Source of the DNA: Methanolobus psychrotolerans
GTDB taxonomy: Archaea > Halobacteriota > Methanosarcinia > Methanosarcinales > Methanosarcinaceae
Length of the DNA: 64,000 nucleotides
Direction: 5' to 3'
NCBI RefSeq assembly: GCF_002243045.1
Contig: NZ_MBKP01000003.1
Coordinates: 1-64,000, forward strand
The position numbers and the translations under genes are program-made. Below the pieces are notes generated by a model. That model saw only the letters and a list, made by a program, of their open reading frames with translations. It made no database searches and was not told the DNA's origin. Below, one piece after another: positions 8,091 through 16,612 of this stretch (within the stretch, counting starts at the first letter, position 1; every line of letters starts with the position of its first letter).

Positions 8091-8351
8091 TTATTTTGAA
8101 CCTGACGATTTTAGGGTAACCCGGAAATCCCAATTCAATTTATTTTTATTTACAGGTACGAACTCACACCTGACCATCGCTTCTTTAAACTGCTTATTTG
8201 TTATAAAGAAACCATCTGGCGATTGTTCAAACAGAAGTTTAAGCGCATAACTAGGGTGAGTTTTACTTGGTGTTTTTTGTGGGAGTATATTTTGCATTAT
8301 CCAATTATCCAGGGCTTTTTTTTGACTGTCGGGTAATTCATATTCACTCAT
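8091..8351 (-). CDS. Small phage/ICE-type hypothetical protein
   Basis: An 86-residue soluble protein with the central segment SYALKLLFEQSPDGFFITNK followed by QFKEAMVRCEFVPV, a pattern I associate with small proteins of bacterial phages and conjugative elements, especially in Firmicutes (from memory, unverified). The start at 8351 is an ATG with GGAG 9 bases upstream; an in-frame GTG at 8360 is the alternative. There is no neighbour on the same strand. Function is unknown, possibly a leftover of an integrated element. Confidence 0.5.
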   Translation of the reverse strand: MSEYELPDSQKKALDNWIMQNILPQKTPSKTHPSYALKLLFEQSPDGFFITNKQFKEAMVRCEFVPVNKNKLNWDFRVTLKSSGSK

Positions 8352-8701
8352 TTTCCACACTCCAATATTTCATCATTTATCAATAAAGTATCAAGCGTCT
8401 CGTTTACACAAGGCTTGTAAATGTATATCCTAAAAACATGCCTTGGACTATAAGATGAAATACCATACATTTATTTCTATCCTCCACTGAAAACTATCCA
8501 GAATAATGTATTCAAATTACTTGTATGTTACAAGGTAATAAGGTAATCTGGTTATCTTTTTAATTTGGATTAAAATTAGATGACATTAGCACAACTTTCC
8601 TTTATTACGTGAATTGGGAACATAAAGAAATCTCTTTTATTCTGTCATTTAATCAGCCGCAGGCATGCAATATCTTTTCCTAAACTTTAAATAGAGTGTC
8701 A

Positions 8702-8724
8702 TGCTAACATATGACATATTAGCA
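8702..8724. promoter_or_regulatory. Inverted repeat before symporter unit 2
   Basis: TGCTAA (8702-8707) and TTAGCA (8719-8724) form an inverted repeat around a CATATG core, 42 bases before the start of the second accessory peptide. A TTTAAATAG TATA-like element lies just upstream at about 8686-8694, so the repeat overlaps the expected transcription start and could be an operator. The rest of the 414-base gap from 8352 is AT-rich, with no gene seen. Confidence 0.4.
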
Positions 8725-8765
8725 ACTGTCATGATCGACTATAAGAAATATAAGAAGGATTAAAA

Positions 8766-8891
8766 ATGCTTGGAATAGATGACCCACAAATATGGCTTGC
8801 ATATATACTTTGTTTTGTAAGCGCTATAGGCTGCATAATCTATGGAGCCCTCAAATGGAACGATGATTCAGATGATGGAGAGGTGGCATAG
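8766..8891 (+). CDS. Symporter small accessory protein (copy 2)
   Basis: A 41-residue single-TM peptide (begins MLGIDDPQIWLAYILCFVSA, acidic tail) closely matching the copy at 5786. AGAAGGAT lies upstream of the ATG. The TAG overlaps the GTG of the next symporter by one base, so translation is coupled as in copy 1. Conservation of length, the DPQIW motif and the acidic tail in both copies indicates a functional partner of the transporter. Confidence 0.82.
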   Translation: MLGIDDPQIWLAYILCFVSAIGCIIYGALKWNDDSDDGEVA

Positions 8892-10477
8892 TGGCATTGA
8901 GCACACCTGTACTTGGAATTATCATACTGATTTATCTGATGGTGATCTTTTACCTCGGATGGCTTGGATACAAGAAAACAAAAGAAACCGAAGATTACAT
9001 GGTGGCAGGAAGGAAGATACATCCATATATACTTGCACTGTCCTATGGTGCCACCTTTATCAGCACATCCGCAATTGTAGGGTTTGGAGGAGCTGCCGGT
9101 GCCCTTGGTATGGGACTTCTCTGGCTTGCCTTCATGAATATTTTTGTAGGAATATTCATAGCATTTGTTATATTCGGTTCAAAAACACGTCGTATGGGCC
9201 TGAATCTTAAAGCTGTTACATTCCCGGAACTCCTTGGAAGACGTTTTCAGTCCAGATTCATCCAGGGATTTTCAGGAGCACTTATAGGCATATTCATGCC
9301 ACTGTACGCAGGTATTGTACTTATCGGAGGAGCAAGGTTCCTTGAAACCACCCTCAGCATAAACTATGATGTTGCTGTGCTTATTCTCACGGTCATCGTT
9401 GCTGCATATGTAATCACAGGAGGACTTATTGCTGTTATGTATACTGATGCCCTGCAGGGTACCCTCATGTTCATTGGAATGGTATTCCTGCTGGCTTTTA
9501 CTTACATCAAACTTGGAGGAATTACTGCCGCCCATTCTGCACTTACAGCTATGAATAACCTTGTGCCTGAAAGCCTTGCTGCAGGGGGACACTTGGGATG
9601 GACCTCAATGCCGGCTTTCGGGTCACCCATCTGGTGGTCGCTTGTGTCAACACTTGTACTTGGTGTGGGAATAGGAGTAATTGCACAACCACAACTTGCA
9701 GTCCGGTTCATGACTGTAAAGGATGACAAAGCACTCAACCGGGCTGTACTTGTTGGCGGACCATTCATTCTCATGATGACAGGAGTTGCCTTTACAGTTG
9801 GTGCATTATCAAATGTATATTTCTTCAACACAAAGGGAATGATATCTCTTGCCGTTGCCGGAGGAAACACTGATCTTATAATACCAGAATTTATCAACAG
9901 TGCCATGCCTTCGACTTTTGTTGTTCTTTTCATGCTGACCCTTCTTGCAGCGGCCATGTCTACCCTGAGTTCCCAGTTCCATACAATGGGAACGTCCATT
10001 GGTCATGATTTTTACCGTGAGTACCTCAAAAAGGGAGAACTTGGTCATACAATTAACATTACTAAAGCATCAATTGCATTTACAATCCTTGCAAGTGTTG
10101 TTCTGGCCTACATACTTCCAATAAGTATCATTGCAAAGGCAACGGCAATTTTCTTCGGACTTTGTGCAGCAGCGTTCCTGCCAATGTACGCTGGTGCCCT
10201 TTTCTGGAAACGCATGACAAAAGAAGGAGCCATAGCAAGTTTGCTGGTAGGAACATTTTCAAGCCTTTTCTGGCTTGCATTTGTGCATAAATCAGAAGCT
10301 GTACCACTTGGGATCAGCAAGGCCATCTTTGGTGTTGACACTATCCTGACAGGCACATGGACAATTGTAGATCCCATACTTGTAGCTACACCACTTGCCA
10401 TTATTGCTGCAATTGTTGTAAGCCTTGTAACAAAACCAACCCCACAGAAACATCTTGAAGCATGCTTTAAAAAATAG
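8891..10477 (+). CDS. Sodium:solute symporter, SSS family (copy 2)
   Basis: A 528-residue paralogue of the symporter at 5905, alike along its whole length, including the EDYMVAGRKIHPY loop, the FISTSAIVGFGG helix, AVTFPELLGRRF and the AAAMSTLSSQFHTMGTSIGHD sodium-site region. It starts with GTG overlapping the stop of its small partner. The differences cluster in the loops (for example DDKALN for NTRSLK), which suggests the two copies diverged in regulation or affinity while keeping the mechanism. The upstream inverted repeat differs from that of copy 1. A strong terminator follows. Confidence 0.9.
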   Translation: MALSTPVLGIIILIYLMVIFYLGWLGYKKTKETEDYMVAGRKIHPYILALSYGATFISTSAIVGFGGAAGALGMGLLWLAFMNIFVGIFIAFVIFGSKTRRMGLNLKAVTFPELLGRRFQSRFIQGFSGALIGIFMPLYAGIVLIGGARFLETTLSINYDVAVLILTVIVAAYVITGGLIAVMYTDALQGTLMFIGMVFLLAFTYIKLGGITAAHSALTAMNNLVPESLAAGGHLGWTSMPAFGSPIWWSLVSTLVLGVGIGVIAQPQLAVRFMTVKDDKALNRAVLVGGPFILMMTGVAFTVGALSNVYFFNTKGMISLAVAGGNTDLIIPEFINSAMPSTFVVLFMLTLLAAAMSTLSSQFHTMGTSIGHDFYREYLKKGELGHTINITKASIAFTILASVVLAYILPISIIAKATAIFFGLCAAAFLPMYAGALFWKRMTKEGAIASLLVGTFSSLFWLAFVHKSEAVPLGISKAIFGVDTILTGTWTIVDPILVATPLAIIAAIVVSLVTKPTPQKHLEACFKK

Positions 10478-10489
10478 GAACTTCTTATC

Positions 10490-10518
10490 CGGGCATTAAA
10501 TGCCCGACCTTCTTTTTT
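10490..10518 (+). terminator. Terminator of symporter unit 2
   Basis: CGGGCATT (10490-10497) pairs perfectly with AATGCCCG (10499-10506) and is followed by a T-run at 10513-10518. It begins 12 bases after the symporter stop codon. Confidence 0.75.
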
Positions 10519-10540
10519 AGATCAATCATCGTTTTTTAAT

Positions 10541-10736
10541 GGTAACTATTCAGCCTACTACAATCTGCTTATTGATACTGATTTCATCGAAACGGAGATG
10601 TTTGCTCACTAACAACCTAATAATCAAAAAAGCAATCAATAGCAACAATCAAAATAAATGATTCTAATGAAATTTAGGTCTCAACTTTTTGTCAAGATTG
10701 CTATTGATAGTGTTATTATCAGGCTGAATAGTTACC
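10541..10736. mobile_element. MITE-like element, 196 bp
   Basis: Perfect 16-bp terminal inverted repeats, GGTAACTATTCAGCCT at 10541-10556 and its complement at 10721-10736, are flanked on both sides by AAT (10538-10540 and 10737-10739), a likely 3-bp target duplication. The interior has no open frame but holds a second inverted repeat (ATCAATAGC at 10635, GCTATTGAT at 10700). These are the marks of a non-autonomous miniature element. No copy of the parent transposase is visible here. The stretch from 10740 to 10912 holds no gene I can support. Confidence 0.65.
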
Positions 10737-10912
10737 AATAATTATTACAAAGAAGATGAACTGGCAGGCAAAAGCCGTATGACGAGAACCAGAGGGGATA
10801 TGTATTTTATAATAAATATAACTCGACTTTTGCCTAATCTAAGTTCGACATAATCAAATATAAACCTATCCGTAGCATATAAAAATCAAGTGCATCATTT
10901 ATAAGCGTTTCA

Positions 10913-11608
10913 TTATAAAATTATGGAGCTGCCAATTTCCATAATTACAACTTCTGTTCCAGATACTGTTTTTACATGCTCACAAAAAACATTTGGATCC
11001 TGAGAAATAACGTCGAATGTATTATAATGCATCGGAATTGCAATTCCAGGACGCAACATCCCAACTGCAAGTGCGGCATCTCGGGCATCCATAGTATACC
11101 TTCCCCCTATTGGAAGAATGGCAACATCAGGATGGTAAAGTCTTGATATCAGCTCCATGTCCCCGAAAATACCTGTATCCCCTGCATGGTAGATTGAGAC
11201 AATCCCTGCCCTGATAACAAAACCTGCTGCCCGCCCACCATCAAAGCTCCAGCTGGATTCATCAATAGATGAAGAATGCCTTGCATCCGTCATTGTGAAA
11301 AGAATACCGTCTAGCTCAATAGTTCCCCCAATATTCATTCCTGCTGTCTTAATTCCTTTTGATCCCAGATACCGGGACATCTCATGGATACACACAACCG
11401 TGCAACCGGTTCTCTTTGCTATACTGACAGTATCACCAAGATGATCATCATGACCGTGTGTGACTGCAATGATATCAGGATTTAGTTCTTCAGCCCTAAC
11501 AATGGCTTTTGGATTATCCGTTATGAACGGATCAATGAGTACAGTAATCCCTGCAGCATCTATCTGAAAGCAAGAATGACCAAGCCATGTCAATCGAATG
11601 TTGTTCAT
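10913..11608 (-). CDS. Metallo-beta-lactamase-fold hydrolase, UPF0173
   Basis: A 231-residue metal-dependent hydrolase. The start is the ATG at 11608 (MNNIRLTWLGHSCF), which matches the family N-terminus; the open frame extends further upstream without similarity. Metal-binding motifs are GHSCF, THGHDDHLGD (HxHxDH), the later Asp in YHAGDTGIFGD and the terminal His in PMHYNTFD. Proteins of this UPF0173 group are widespread in archaea; their substrate is not established. The gene is divergent from the DUF2117 gene, with 78 bases between starts. Confidence 0.85.
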   Translation of the reverse strand: MNNIRLTWLGHSCFQIDAAGITVLIDPFITDNPKAIVRAEELNPDIIAVTHGHDDHLGDTVSIAKRTGCTVVCIHEMSRYLGSKGIKTAGMNIGGTIELDGILFTMTDARHSSSIDESSWSFDGGRAAGFVIRAGIVSIYHAGDTGIFGDMELISRLYHPDVAILPIGGRYTMDARDAALAVGMLRPGIAIPMHYNTFDVISQDPNVFCEHVKTVSGTEVVIMEIGSSIIL

Positions 11609-11686
11609 ACAGTGCAAAATGAGCTTATCAAAATAATAGTTTGTCGGCAGAAAGTATAATTGTAAAAGATCACTAAAAAAGGTTGT

Positions 11687-12841
11687 ATGGAAATAGGCGT
11701 AATTATCCACGGACCTGATGTTGTCGATTCCGGCATGGCAAAGGCAGTTCTCGATAAACTTAAGGAATATGGAAATACTTCTGCCATAATGGCAGGAACT
11801 ATTGGTAAAACAGCAGTTCTCGATGCTCATCTTGAAGAGATCATTGACATCACAGAAAACCTAAAACCAAGCCGTTGCATAGAAGAATGCTTCACTACAA
11901 AAGACGTTGTTTTTCTGCTGAATCATGGAAAAACAACACAAAATGGCATTCTATTTGCAAATATAGTGATTTCAAGGCTTAAAGATCGCAATATAAAACC
12001 TCTTATTCACATTGAAAGACCAGGAATGCCTGATGGAAAGATAGTACCATGGAATGCGGATTCCCTTGAATTTGCAATAAAAATGGCAAAGGTTCTTGGT
12101 CTGGAAATATCAGATGTTCCTGAGCAGATTATCCCTATAAGTGTGGAAGATCACGGACGTCGCATCATAAGAAATGTTTACGGTGTACTCCCCGGAGAAA
12201 AAATAATGATCAACGGAATAATCGTGGGATTTGCACAATCAGAAAACATACAGATAATAAGCGAAGATGGCTTCATTAAAGAGATCAGTGGGGCAAGGAT
12301 CAAAGAACACGGACTTGAAAAAATCCATGGATATAATAAGAGAATACCTATTGACCTTAAAAGCTCCTGGGTAAAAAGCGGACCGCTTAGAAGTAATAAC
12401 TTTTCTGTCCGTAAAAAAGGAAAAATGTTCAAATTTGCATCAGAAAATGAAGCAGATTCCACTGATCGGGGAGAAAAAATAAAAGCAGTCATCATTGACC
12501 ATGAAGCTGAGAGAACGTTTGAGCTGATAGGAGATGCTAATGTTGCAGTAACAATAGGTGACGATACAACAGATATTGCCGCAGACATACTTTTCAGGTT
12601 GAGAATACCCATAATAGGAATAACAGATGGAGATATTGATGGATTCTCACACATGAAACACATATACCCAGGTTCAACTGTGCTTAGATTACAGCCAGGC
12701 AGTGATGATATTATTGGAAAAGAAATACGAAAGCAAATATTTAATGGAAGAAATTCCTGTATTTTTGATTCGCTTAACTCGCTCAGGAATAATATATTCT
12801 CATTATCGAAAAAGTATTTCATTTTTAGCACAGATTATTAA
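11687..12841 (+). CDS. DUF2117 family protein
   Basis: A 384-residue protein beginning MEIGVIIHGPDVVDSGMAK, the signature opening of the methanogen-associated DUF2117 family. The second half contains EAERTFELIGDANVAVTIGD and the DTTDIAADILFRLRIPIIG segment typical of the family. Function is unknown; the composition is cytosolic. The last 50 residues (FNGRNSCIFDSLNSL onward) are less regular and may be a lineage-specific tail. It is probably driven by a divergent promoter shared with the hydrolase at 11608. Confidence 0.8.
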   Translation: MEIGVIIHGPDVVDSGMAKAVLDKLKEYGNTSAIMAGTIGKTAVLDAHLEEIIDITENLKPSRCIEECFTTKDVVFLLNHGKTTQNGILFANIVISRLKDRNIKPLIHIERPGMPDGKIVPWNADSLEFAIKMAKVLGLEISDVPEQIIPISVEDHGRRIIRNVYGVLPGEKIMINGIIVGFAQSENIQIISEDGFIKEISGARIKEHGLEKIHGYNKRIPIDLKSSWVKSGPLRSNNFSVRKKGKMFKFASENEADSTDRGEKIKAVIIDHEAERTFELIGDANVAVTIGDDTTDIAADILFRLRIPIIGITDGDIDGFSHMKHIYPGSTVLRLQPGSDDIIGKEIRKQIFNGRNSCIFDSLNSLRNNIFSLSKKYFIFSTDY

Positions 12842-12945
12842 TTATTAAGTGTTTTAATTTTGCGCATATATAACTTTAAATATAATAATGACATACTATG
12901 GAATAGAGCTCATTAGAGCACAACTTAAATAAGGGGTTATTATTT

Positions 12946-13326
12946 ATGAAAGACTTTGAAGTAAAGATACTGGATGACACAGACTATAAGTTCATAGAAG
13001 CACTGAAAAGCCTGGGAATGTCAAGGAACGTTGCAACCACTCTCACATACCTTTCAAATGTGCAGGAAGCATCATCTCAGGAAATAGAAATGAGCACTGG
13101 CCTTAGACAGCCAGAAGTAAGCGTTGCCATGAGGCATATGCGCGAAAGAAGCTGGATCGATATCCACAACAAGAAAGCAATTGGGAAAGGCAGACCTACA
13201 AAGATCTACAAACTCTCTGCACCTGTTGAAGATATCATCAAACACTATGAACAGAAGATAATCGAAGACACAAAAACAACGATGGATGCCATCACTAAAC
13301 TTAAAGACATTACAAAGAGAATGTGA
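12946..13326 (+). CDS. Winged-helix regulator, TrmB/ArsR-like
   Basis: This 126-residue protein has an N-terminal winged helix (about residues 15-85): SRNVATTLTYLSN, then QEIEMSTGLRQPEVSVAMRH as helix-turn-helix, and a basic wing (NKKAIGKGRPTKIYKLS). A C-terminal amphipathic helix (about 90-126) probably dimerises. The gene has an AAGGGG site before its ATG and a TATA-like region at 12868-12884. Archaeal regulators of this kind often act locally; the following gene block encodes ATPases and archaellins, so control of that block is possible but unproven. Confidence 0.7.
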   Translation: MKDFEVKILDDTDYKFIEALKSLGMSRNVATTLTYLSNVQEASSQEIEMSTGLRQPEVSVAMRHMRERSWIDIHNKKAIGKGRPTKIYKLSAPVEDIIKHYEQKIIEDTKTTMDAITKLKDITKRM

Positions 13327-13352
13327 ATTTATTGATAGTGTCCGGTCAATAT

Positions 13353-13565
13353 TTATCCCTGTGATGCAATACACATAATGGTCAAATTGCCGGACACCGC
13401 TATTCCATCAACGGGGACAACCTGTTTTTCTTTTAAAATAAGGACAGTTTCCTGGTTTATACCAAGAATGTCCAGTACGTTTTCATAAGTAGTTCCATTC
13501 GGAACAATCAATTGTTTACTTGAAAGGTCCGAATTGATCAATTCAATATTGATACTTAAGGTCAA
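13353..13565 (-). CDS. MoaD/ThiS-like protein lacking Gly-Gly tail
   Basis: A 70-residue beta-grasp protein with the ThiS/MoaD pattern (LDILGINQETVLILKEKQ, then VPVDGIAVSGNLTIMCIASQ). Active sulfur carriers and archaeal SAMPs end in Gly-Gly; this one ends Gln-Gly, so thiocarboxylate or conjugation chemistry through the terminal Gly is uncertain. The start is TTG at 13565, overlapping the TGA of the 41-residue gene upstream, so the two are coupled. No MoeB/ThiF-type E1 gene is in the window. Confidence 0.65.
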   Translation of the reverse strand: MTLSINIELINSDLSSKQLIVPNGTTYENVLDILGINQETVLILKEKQVVPVDGIAVSGNLTIMCIASQG

Positions 13566-13687
13566 TCTGCGATCTCACCATCCGGGGACTTTAGGTCATT
13601 GAGGTTTTCCTGTAATAGTTTTGCATCCAGTTCTTCGTTTTTCTTATCACCTTTACGTTCATAGTCTCTTTTATGGAACTTTGACAT
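13562..13687 (-). CDS. 41-residue charged peptide upstream of ThiS-like gene
   Basis: A small gene with ATG at 13687 and a GAGGTG site 7 bases upstream. The product is a very hydrophilic peptide starting MSKFHKRDYERKGDKKNEEL and ending SPDGEIAD. Its stop overlaps the TTG start of the ThiS-like gene, which is the main reason for accepting it. It has no recognised family. The lysine-rich, probably unstructured sequence could be a partner or target of the beta-grasp protein. Confidence 0.55.
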   Translation of the reverse strand: MSKFHKRDYERKGDKKNEELDAKLLQENLNDLKSPDGEIAD

Positions 13688-13889
13688 ACGAAACACCTCG
13701 AATTAAATCTGCTGCAATAGGTATTAACCTTTTCGGGAAACAAAAACCATATCATATAATCCAAACGATAATATAGCAAGAATAAATAAAATGTTTAAAG
13801 TATAGCAGATTATTTAGAAAATTATAAATCCTACCCTTTACAGTAATATTATACATTGAAACCAATAAAATGGTAGTGACAAAAATAGA

Positions 13890-14567
13890 ATGAGCATTAG
13901 TAAACAAAACCAAACACTGATGGTACTCCTTGAAGTACTTAAAGAGAAAAGCTCAGTTTTTTGCTATAACAAAGATTCCGGATCTGCAGAAATTATAAGA
14001 TTACTCACATGCGAGATGGAAAAACAGGAATTTCTGCCAGTGATCTGGATATACTGGAACGAAAACGGACAAATGTGCAGTTTGGATGTAGAAAGAGTAA
14101 CTTCATTCCATGTGTTCAGGAATTTTACCAGCACATTAATCAAAATCGATAAAATGCTTTCCAAAAGCAAACATCTCATACTACTTGCAGACCTGACTAC
14201 CTTCAAACCGGAACAAAACAGCCAGCCATATATTCATTTTATTTCAGTCCTGCTTCGCAAGAATGAAGAGTATAACAGTACACTTGTAACAATGGTCAAT
14301 GAAGAAGAAATGAACCCCCTTATCAGAACCGAGCTTATTCCATATTTCAAAAATGAATTTGTACTAAAAAACAAAAGAATGAAAAAAACAAATGATGAAC
14401 TTATAGATATCAAATATGATACAAGCAGAAACATTTTACATCTTGAGCCTTACCTGCAAAATGATTTAAATAAAATTAGAGAAATCTTCAGCCTGACCCC
14501 GGAAGAGAAAAAAGAACTTGACAGGATAGTAGGTCAGAGCATTGAAGAATACAGGACATCAATGTAA
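13890..14567 (+). CDS. Possible degenerate RecA/KaiC-like protein
   Basis: A 225-residue soluble protein without a recognised family. The order of hydrophobic strands recalls a RecA/KaiC core: SSVFCYNKDSGSAEIIRLL sits where a P-loop would be but lacks GKT/S, and SKHLILLADLTTF resembles a Walker B strand. If so, it is an inactive relative of the KaiC-like ATPases at 15892 and 20430. A C-terminal helical tail (about 195-225) follows. It is convergent with the MinD-type gene, with 15 bases between. Function unknown; placed with the block by location only. Confidence 0.5.
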   Translation: MSISKQNQTLMVLLEVLKEKSSVFCYNKDSGSAEIIRLLTCEMEKQEFLPVIWIYWNENGQMCSLDVERVTSFHVFRNFTSTLIKIDKMLSKSKHLILLADLTTFKPEQNSQPYIHFISVLLRKNEEYNSTLVTMVNEEEMNPLIRTELIPYFKNEFVLKNKRMKKTNDELIDIKYDTSRNILHLEPYLQNDLNKIREIFSLTPEEKKELDRIVGQSIEEYRTSM

Positions 14568-14582
14568 CTATCACAGAATATC

Positions 14583-15317
14583 CTATTTCATCAACTTTTC
14601 TGCTATTGTTTTTAACTGAGCACAATAATTGCAGTCAGGATCGTCCTTCATAGGGATTTTCCTGGACCATGCCTTTGCTACTGACTCGTCGTAAGATATA
14701 AGTCCAAGTAGCTCTGTTCCAAGCCTGTTACTGAAATCAGAAACTATCTCACTTATCTCATCTTTCTTTTCCAGAGGTATTCTGTTAAAGAGCAGAGTTG
14801 CCCGGGTTCCCAGCTTACCGGACATACTTGATAACAGATAGGTACCCCTTATATCCTGAAGGTCAATAGTTGACACAATTGTTGCCTTGTCCACTACATT
14901 CATGGTCAGAAGACTTGATTTATTTATTCCCGGACTGCAGTCGAACAGGAAATGATCAATACCATACTTATCCCTTATTTTCCTTACAAGTTCCAGCAGT
15001 TTCTCCCTTGCCTCACCCGGAGTATTGAACATGGCAGAGATATCTTCCTCACAGGCTTTAGAAGGAACAATGAAAACATTTGTATCTTCATACCTGTAAA
15101 CGACCTCATCAGCACGGCAAACACCTTGAAGGAAATCTATCAGCGTCATTTCATACCTGATGTCAAACAACGAATGTATACCAGGACCGTTCACATCCGT
15201 ATCTATTAGACACACTTTTTTACCCTGCTGCGCAAGCATGACCCCGAGATTTCCTACAAATGTAGTCTTTCCAGTGCCGCCCTTATAAGAATGAAAACTT
15301 AACAGCATCAACCTCAC
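14583..15317 (-). CDS. MinD/ParA-family ATPase
   Basis: A 244-residue P-loop ATPase with the deviant Walker A motif YKGGTGKTT (residues 11-19, signature Lys 12), the Walker A' strand CLIDTDVNGPG and the HFLFDCSPGINK switch. These proteins dimerise on ATP and position complexes at membranes or poles; in haloarchaea a MinD homologue places archaella. The C-terminus has DPDCNYC (a CxxC) and ends SEKLMK-like without a clear amphipathic membrane-targeting helix. The ATG overlaps the stop of the winged-helix gene upstream (ATGA), so the pair is coupled. Its archaellin neighbourhood supports a positioning role, by inference. Confidence 0.82.
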   Translation of the reverse strand: MRLMLLSFHSYKGGTGKTTFVGNLGVMLAQQGKKVCLIDTDVNGPGIHSLFDIRYEMTLIDFLQGVCRADEVVYRYEDTNVFIVPSKACEEDISAMFNTPGEAREKLLELVRKIRDKYGIDHFLFDCSPGINKSSLLTMNVVDKATIVSTIDLQDIRGTYLLSSMSGKLGTRATLLFNRIPLEKKDEISEIVSDFSNRLGTELLGLISYDESVAKAWSRKIPMKDDPDCNYCAQLKTIAEKLMK

Positions 15318-15721
15318 CCAAGTAACTTACTAAGTTTGTTTTCAACTTCTTCCACCGCAGACCAGTAATCATTATTCTTACTGTCTATTTTCTTGCTTAA
15401 AGAATAATATATCTTTTTACCTTTCCTGTCCCTTTCAATCCATCCAGCCCTATAAAGCTCGTTAAGGTATTTGTTTTCAATAGAGCGATGCCTTCCTGTA
15501 ATCTCACTTACCTCATCTGCGGTACAGGAGTTCAGTTTAGAAACCGCAAACAAAGATTTGCGGATAGAATCAGGAACTGTGAGAAAAACAGCCATTTTAT
15601 CATTGACGTGAGGAGAATTACGGGATTCAAGATCAGCCAGACGTAACTCCAGTGATGTCAAACGCTCGTTTATATCACTCAGATATGTTAAAATTCTATT
15701 GTTATTATGCAGGTCAGACAT
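15314..15721 (-). CDS. Winged-helix protein coupled to MinD-type ATPase
   Basis: A 135-residue protein. The start is ATG at 15721 (MSDLHNNNRILTYLSDINE). An N-terminal coiled-coil (about residues 8-40, SDINERLTSLELRLADLE) precedes a winged-helix domain (about 55-110, SCTADEVSEITGRHRSIENK then the wing GWIERDRKGKKIYYSLSKK) and a C-terminal helix. It may be a DNA-binding regulator or a protein-interaction HTH. A similar HTH closes the 540-residue coiled-coil protein at 18003. The divergent promoter region is shared with the KaiC-like gene. Confidence 0.65.
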   Translation of the reverse strand: MSDLHNNNRILTYLSDINERLTSLELRLADLESRNSPHVNDKMAVFLTVPDSIRKSLFAVSKLNSCTADEVSEITGRHRSIENKYLNELYRAGWIERDRKGKKIYYSLSKKIDSKNNDYWSAVEEVENKLSKLLG

Positions 15722-15891
15722 GATTATCAACGTCGAGAAAAGTGATTTGGATGTTATATCCAATTTAATAGGTCTGATAATATATAAAGTTGCTCAAATA
15801 CGTTTGAAAAGATATTAATAATGATTTTTGATCTGTTTAGATTTACGACAAACTTATAAAATATCCCAACATATGAGAAGTAGTGGACCGC

Positions 15892-16602
15892 ATGAGAAAA
15901 CCATTCTATGTCACAAAAATGGATATTCTTCTCCATGGGGGACTTATAAAACCATCATCTGTTCTTATCGCAGGCTCATGTGGAACAGGTAAGACGACCC
16001 TATGCTTGCAGTCATTGTTCAATGCCGCAAAACTTGGAGAAAAATGCGTATATGTTTCAATGCTTTCCGAATCAAGGGACAAGATAATCCGGGATTTGTC
16101 TTCCTTCTCATTCTATAATGAAAAACTGATAGACGAAAAAATAAAGATAGTTTCCATCAATTCAGACGTCGTGGCAAAAGGAGATTTTGCCATATTCGAA
16201 TATATGAATGAGAATGTACTTAAAGACAAACCATCCCGGGTTGTTATTGATACCATTAATATCTTTGAGGACATTGAAAGTACATTTGATGAAAGACCAT
16301 TCCATAAGTTCGAATTAAGATATTTTATCCAGAATCTGTTCCAGGAATTTGATGAGAATGACATACTACTCATGGCAACCGGAGAAATACCTGCTTCAAA
16401 TATACAATCCAGTATATGGTCATATATCTTCGATACAGTAATTGTACTTGGCACCGATATTGAAGAACAAATACCCCATAGGTATCTTGAGATAATCAAA
16501 GAACGAGGGAGTGATTTTACAATGGGGAAACACAAATTCACTATCACAGATGATGGATTCGTTTTTTTAAACTGCCAGAGGAACCCGGTACCTCCAGGAT
16601 AA
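15892..16602 (+). CDS. KaiC-like RecA-family ATPase
   Basis: A 236-residue single-domain KaiC/RecA-family ATPase. Walker A is GSCGTGKTT near residues 28-36, Walker B is the SRVVIDTINIF strand, and DILLMATGE is the following sensor strand. Its size matches ArlH/FlaH, the KaiC-like archaellum protein, but it lacks the archaellum operon around it. A TATA-like ACTTATAAAATA at 15849-15860 puts transcription start close to the gene, so it may be leaderless; GTG at 15883 is the alternative start. It is the only plus-strand ATPase in the block and is divergent from the winged-helix gene. Confidence 0.72.
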   Translation: MRKPFYVTKMDILLHGGLIKPSSVLIAGSCGTGKTTLCLQSLFNAAKLGEKCVYVSMLSESRDKIIRDLSSFSFYNEKLIDEKIKIVSINSDVVAKGDFAIFEYMNENVLKDKPSRVVIDTINIFEDIESTFDERPFHKFELRYFIQNLFQEFDENDILLMATGEIPASNIQSSIWSYIFDTVIVLGTDIEEQIPHRYLEIIKERGSDFTMGKHKFTITDDGFVFLNCQRNPVPPG

Positions 16603-16612
16603 CGTATTCAGA

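Noticed and set aside
10741-10860. AAGCCGTATGACGAGAA near 10770 as a group II intron domain V remnant
   Set aside because: Only the left half of a domain V-like stem is present and no pairing partner or reverse-transcriptase sequence was found.
13338-13397. GTGTCCGG/CCGGACAC inverted repeat as a terminator
   Set aside because: The right arm lies inside the ThiS-like coding frame, the loop is over 40 bases and no T-run follows.
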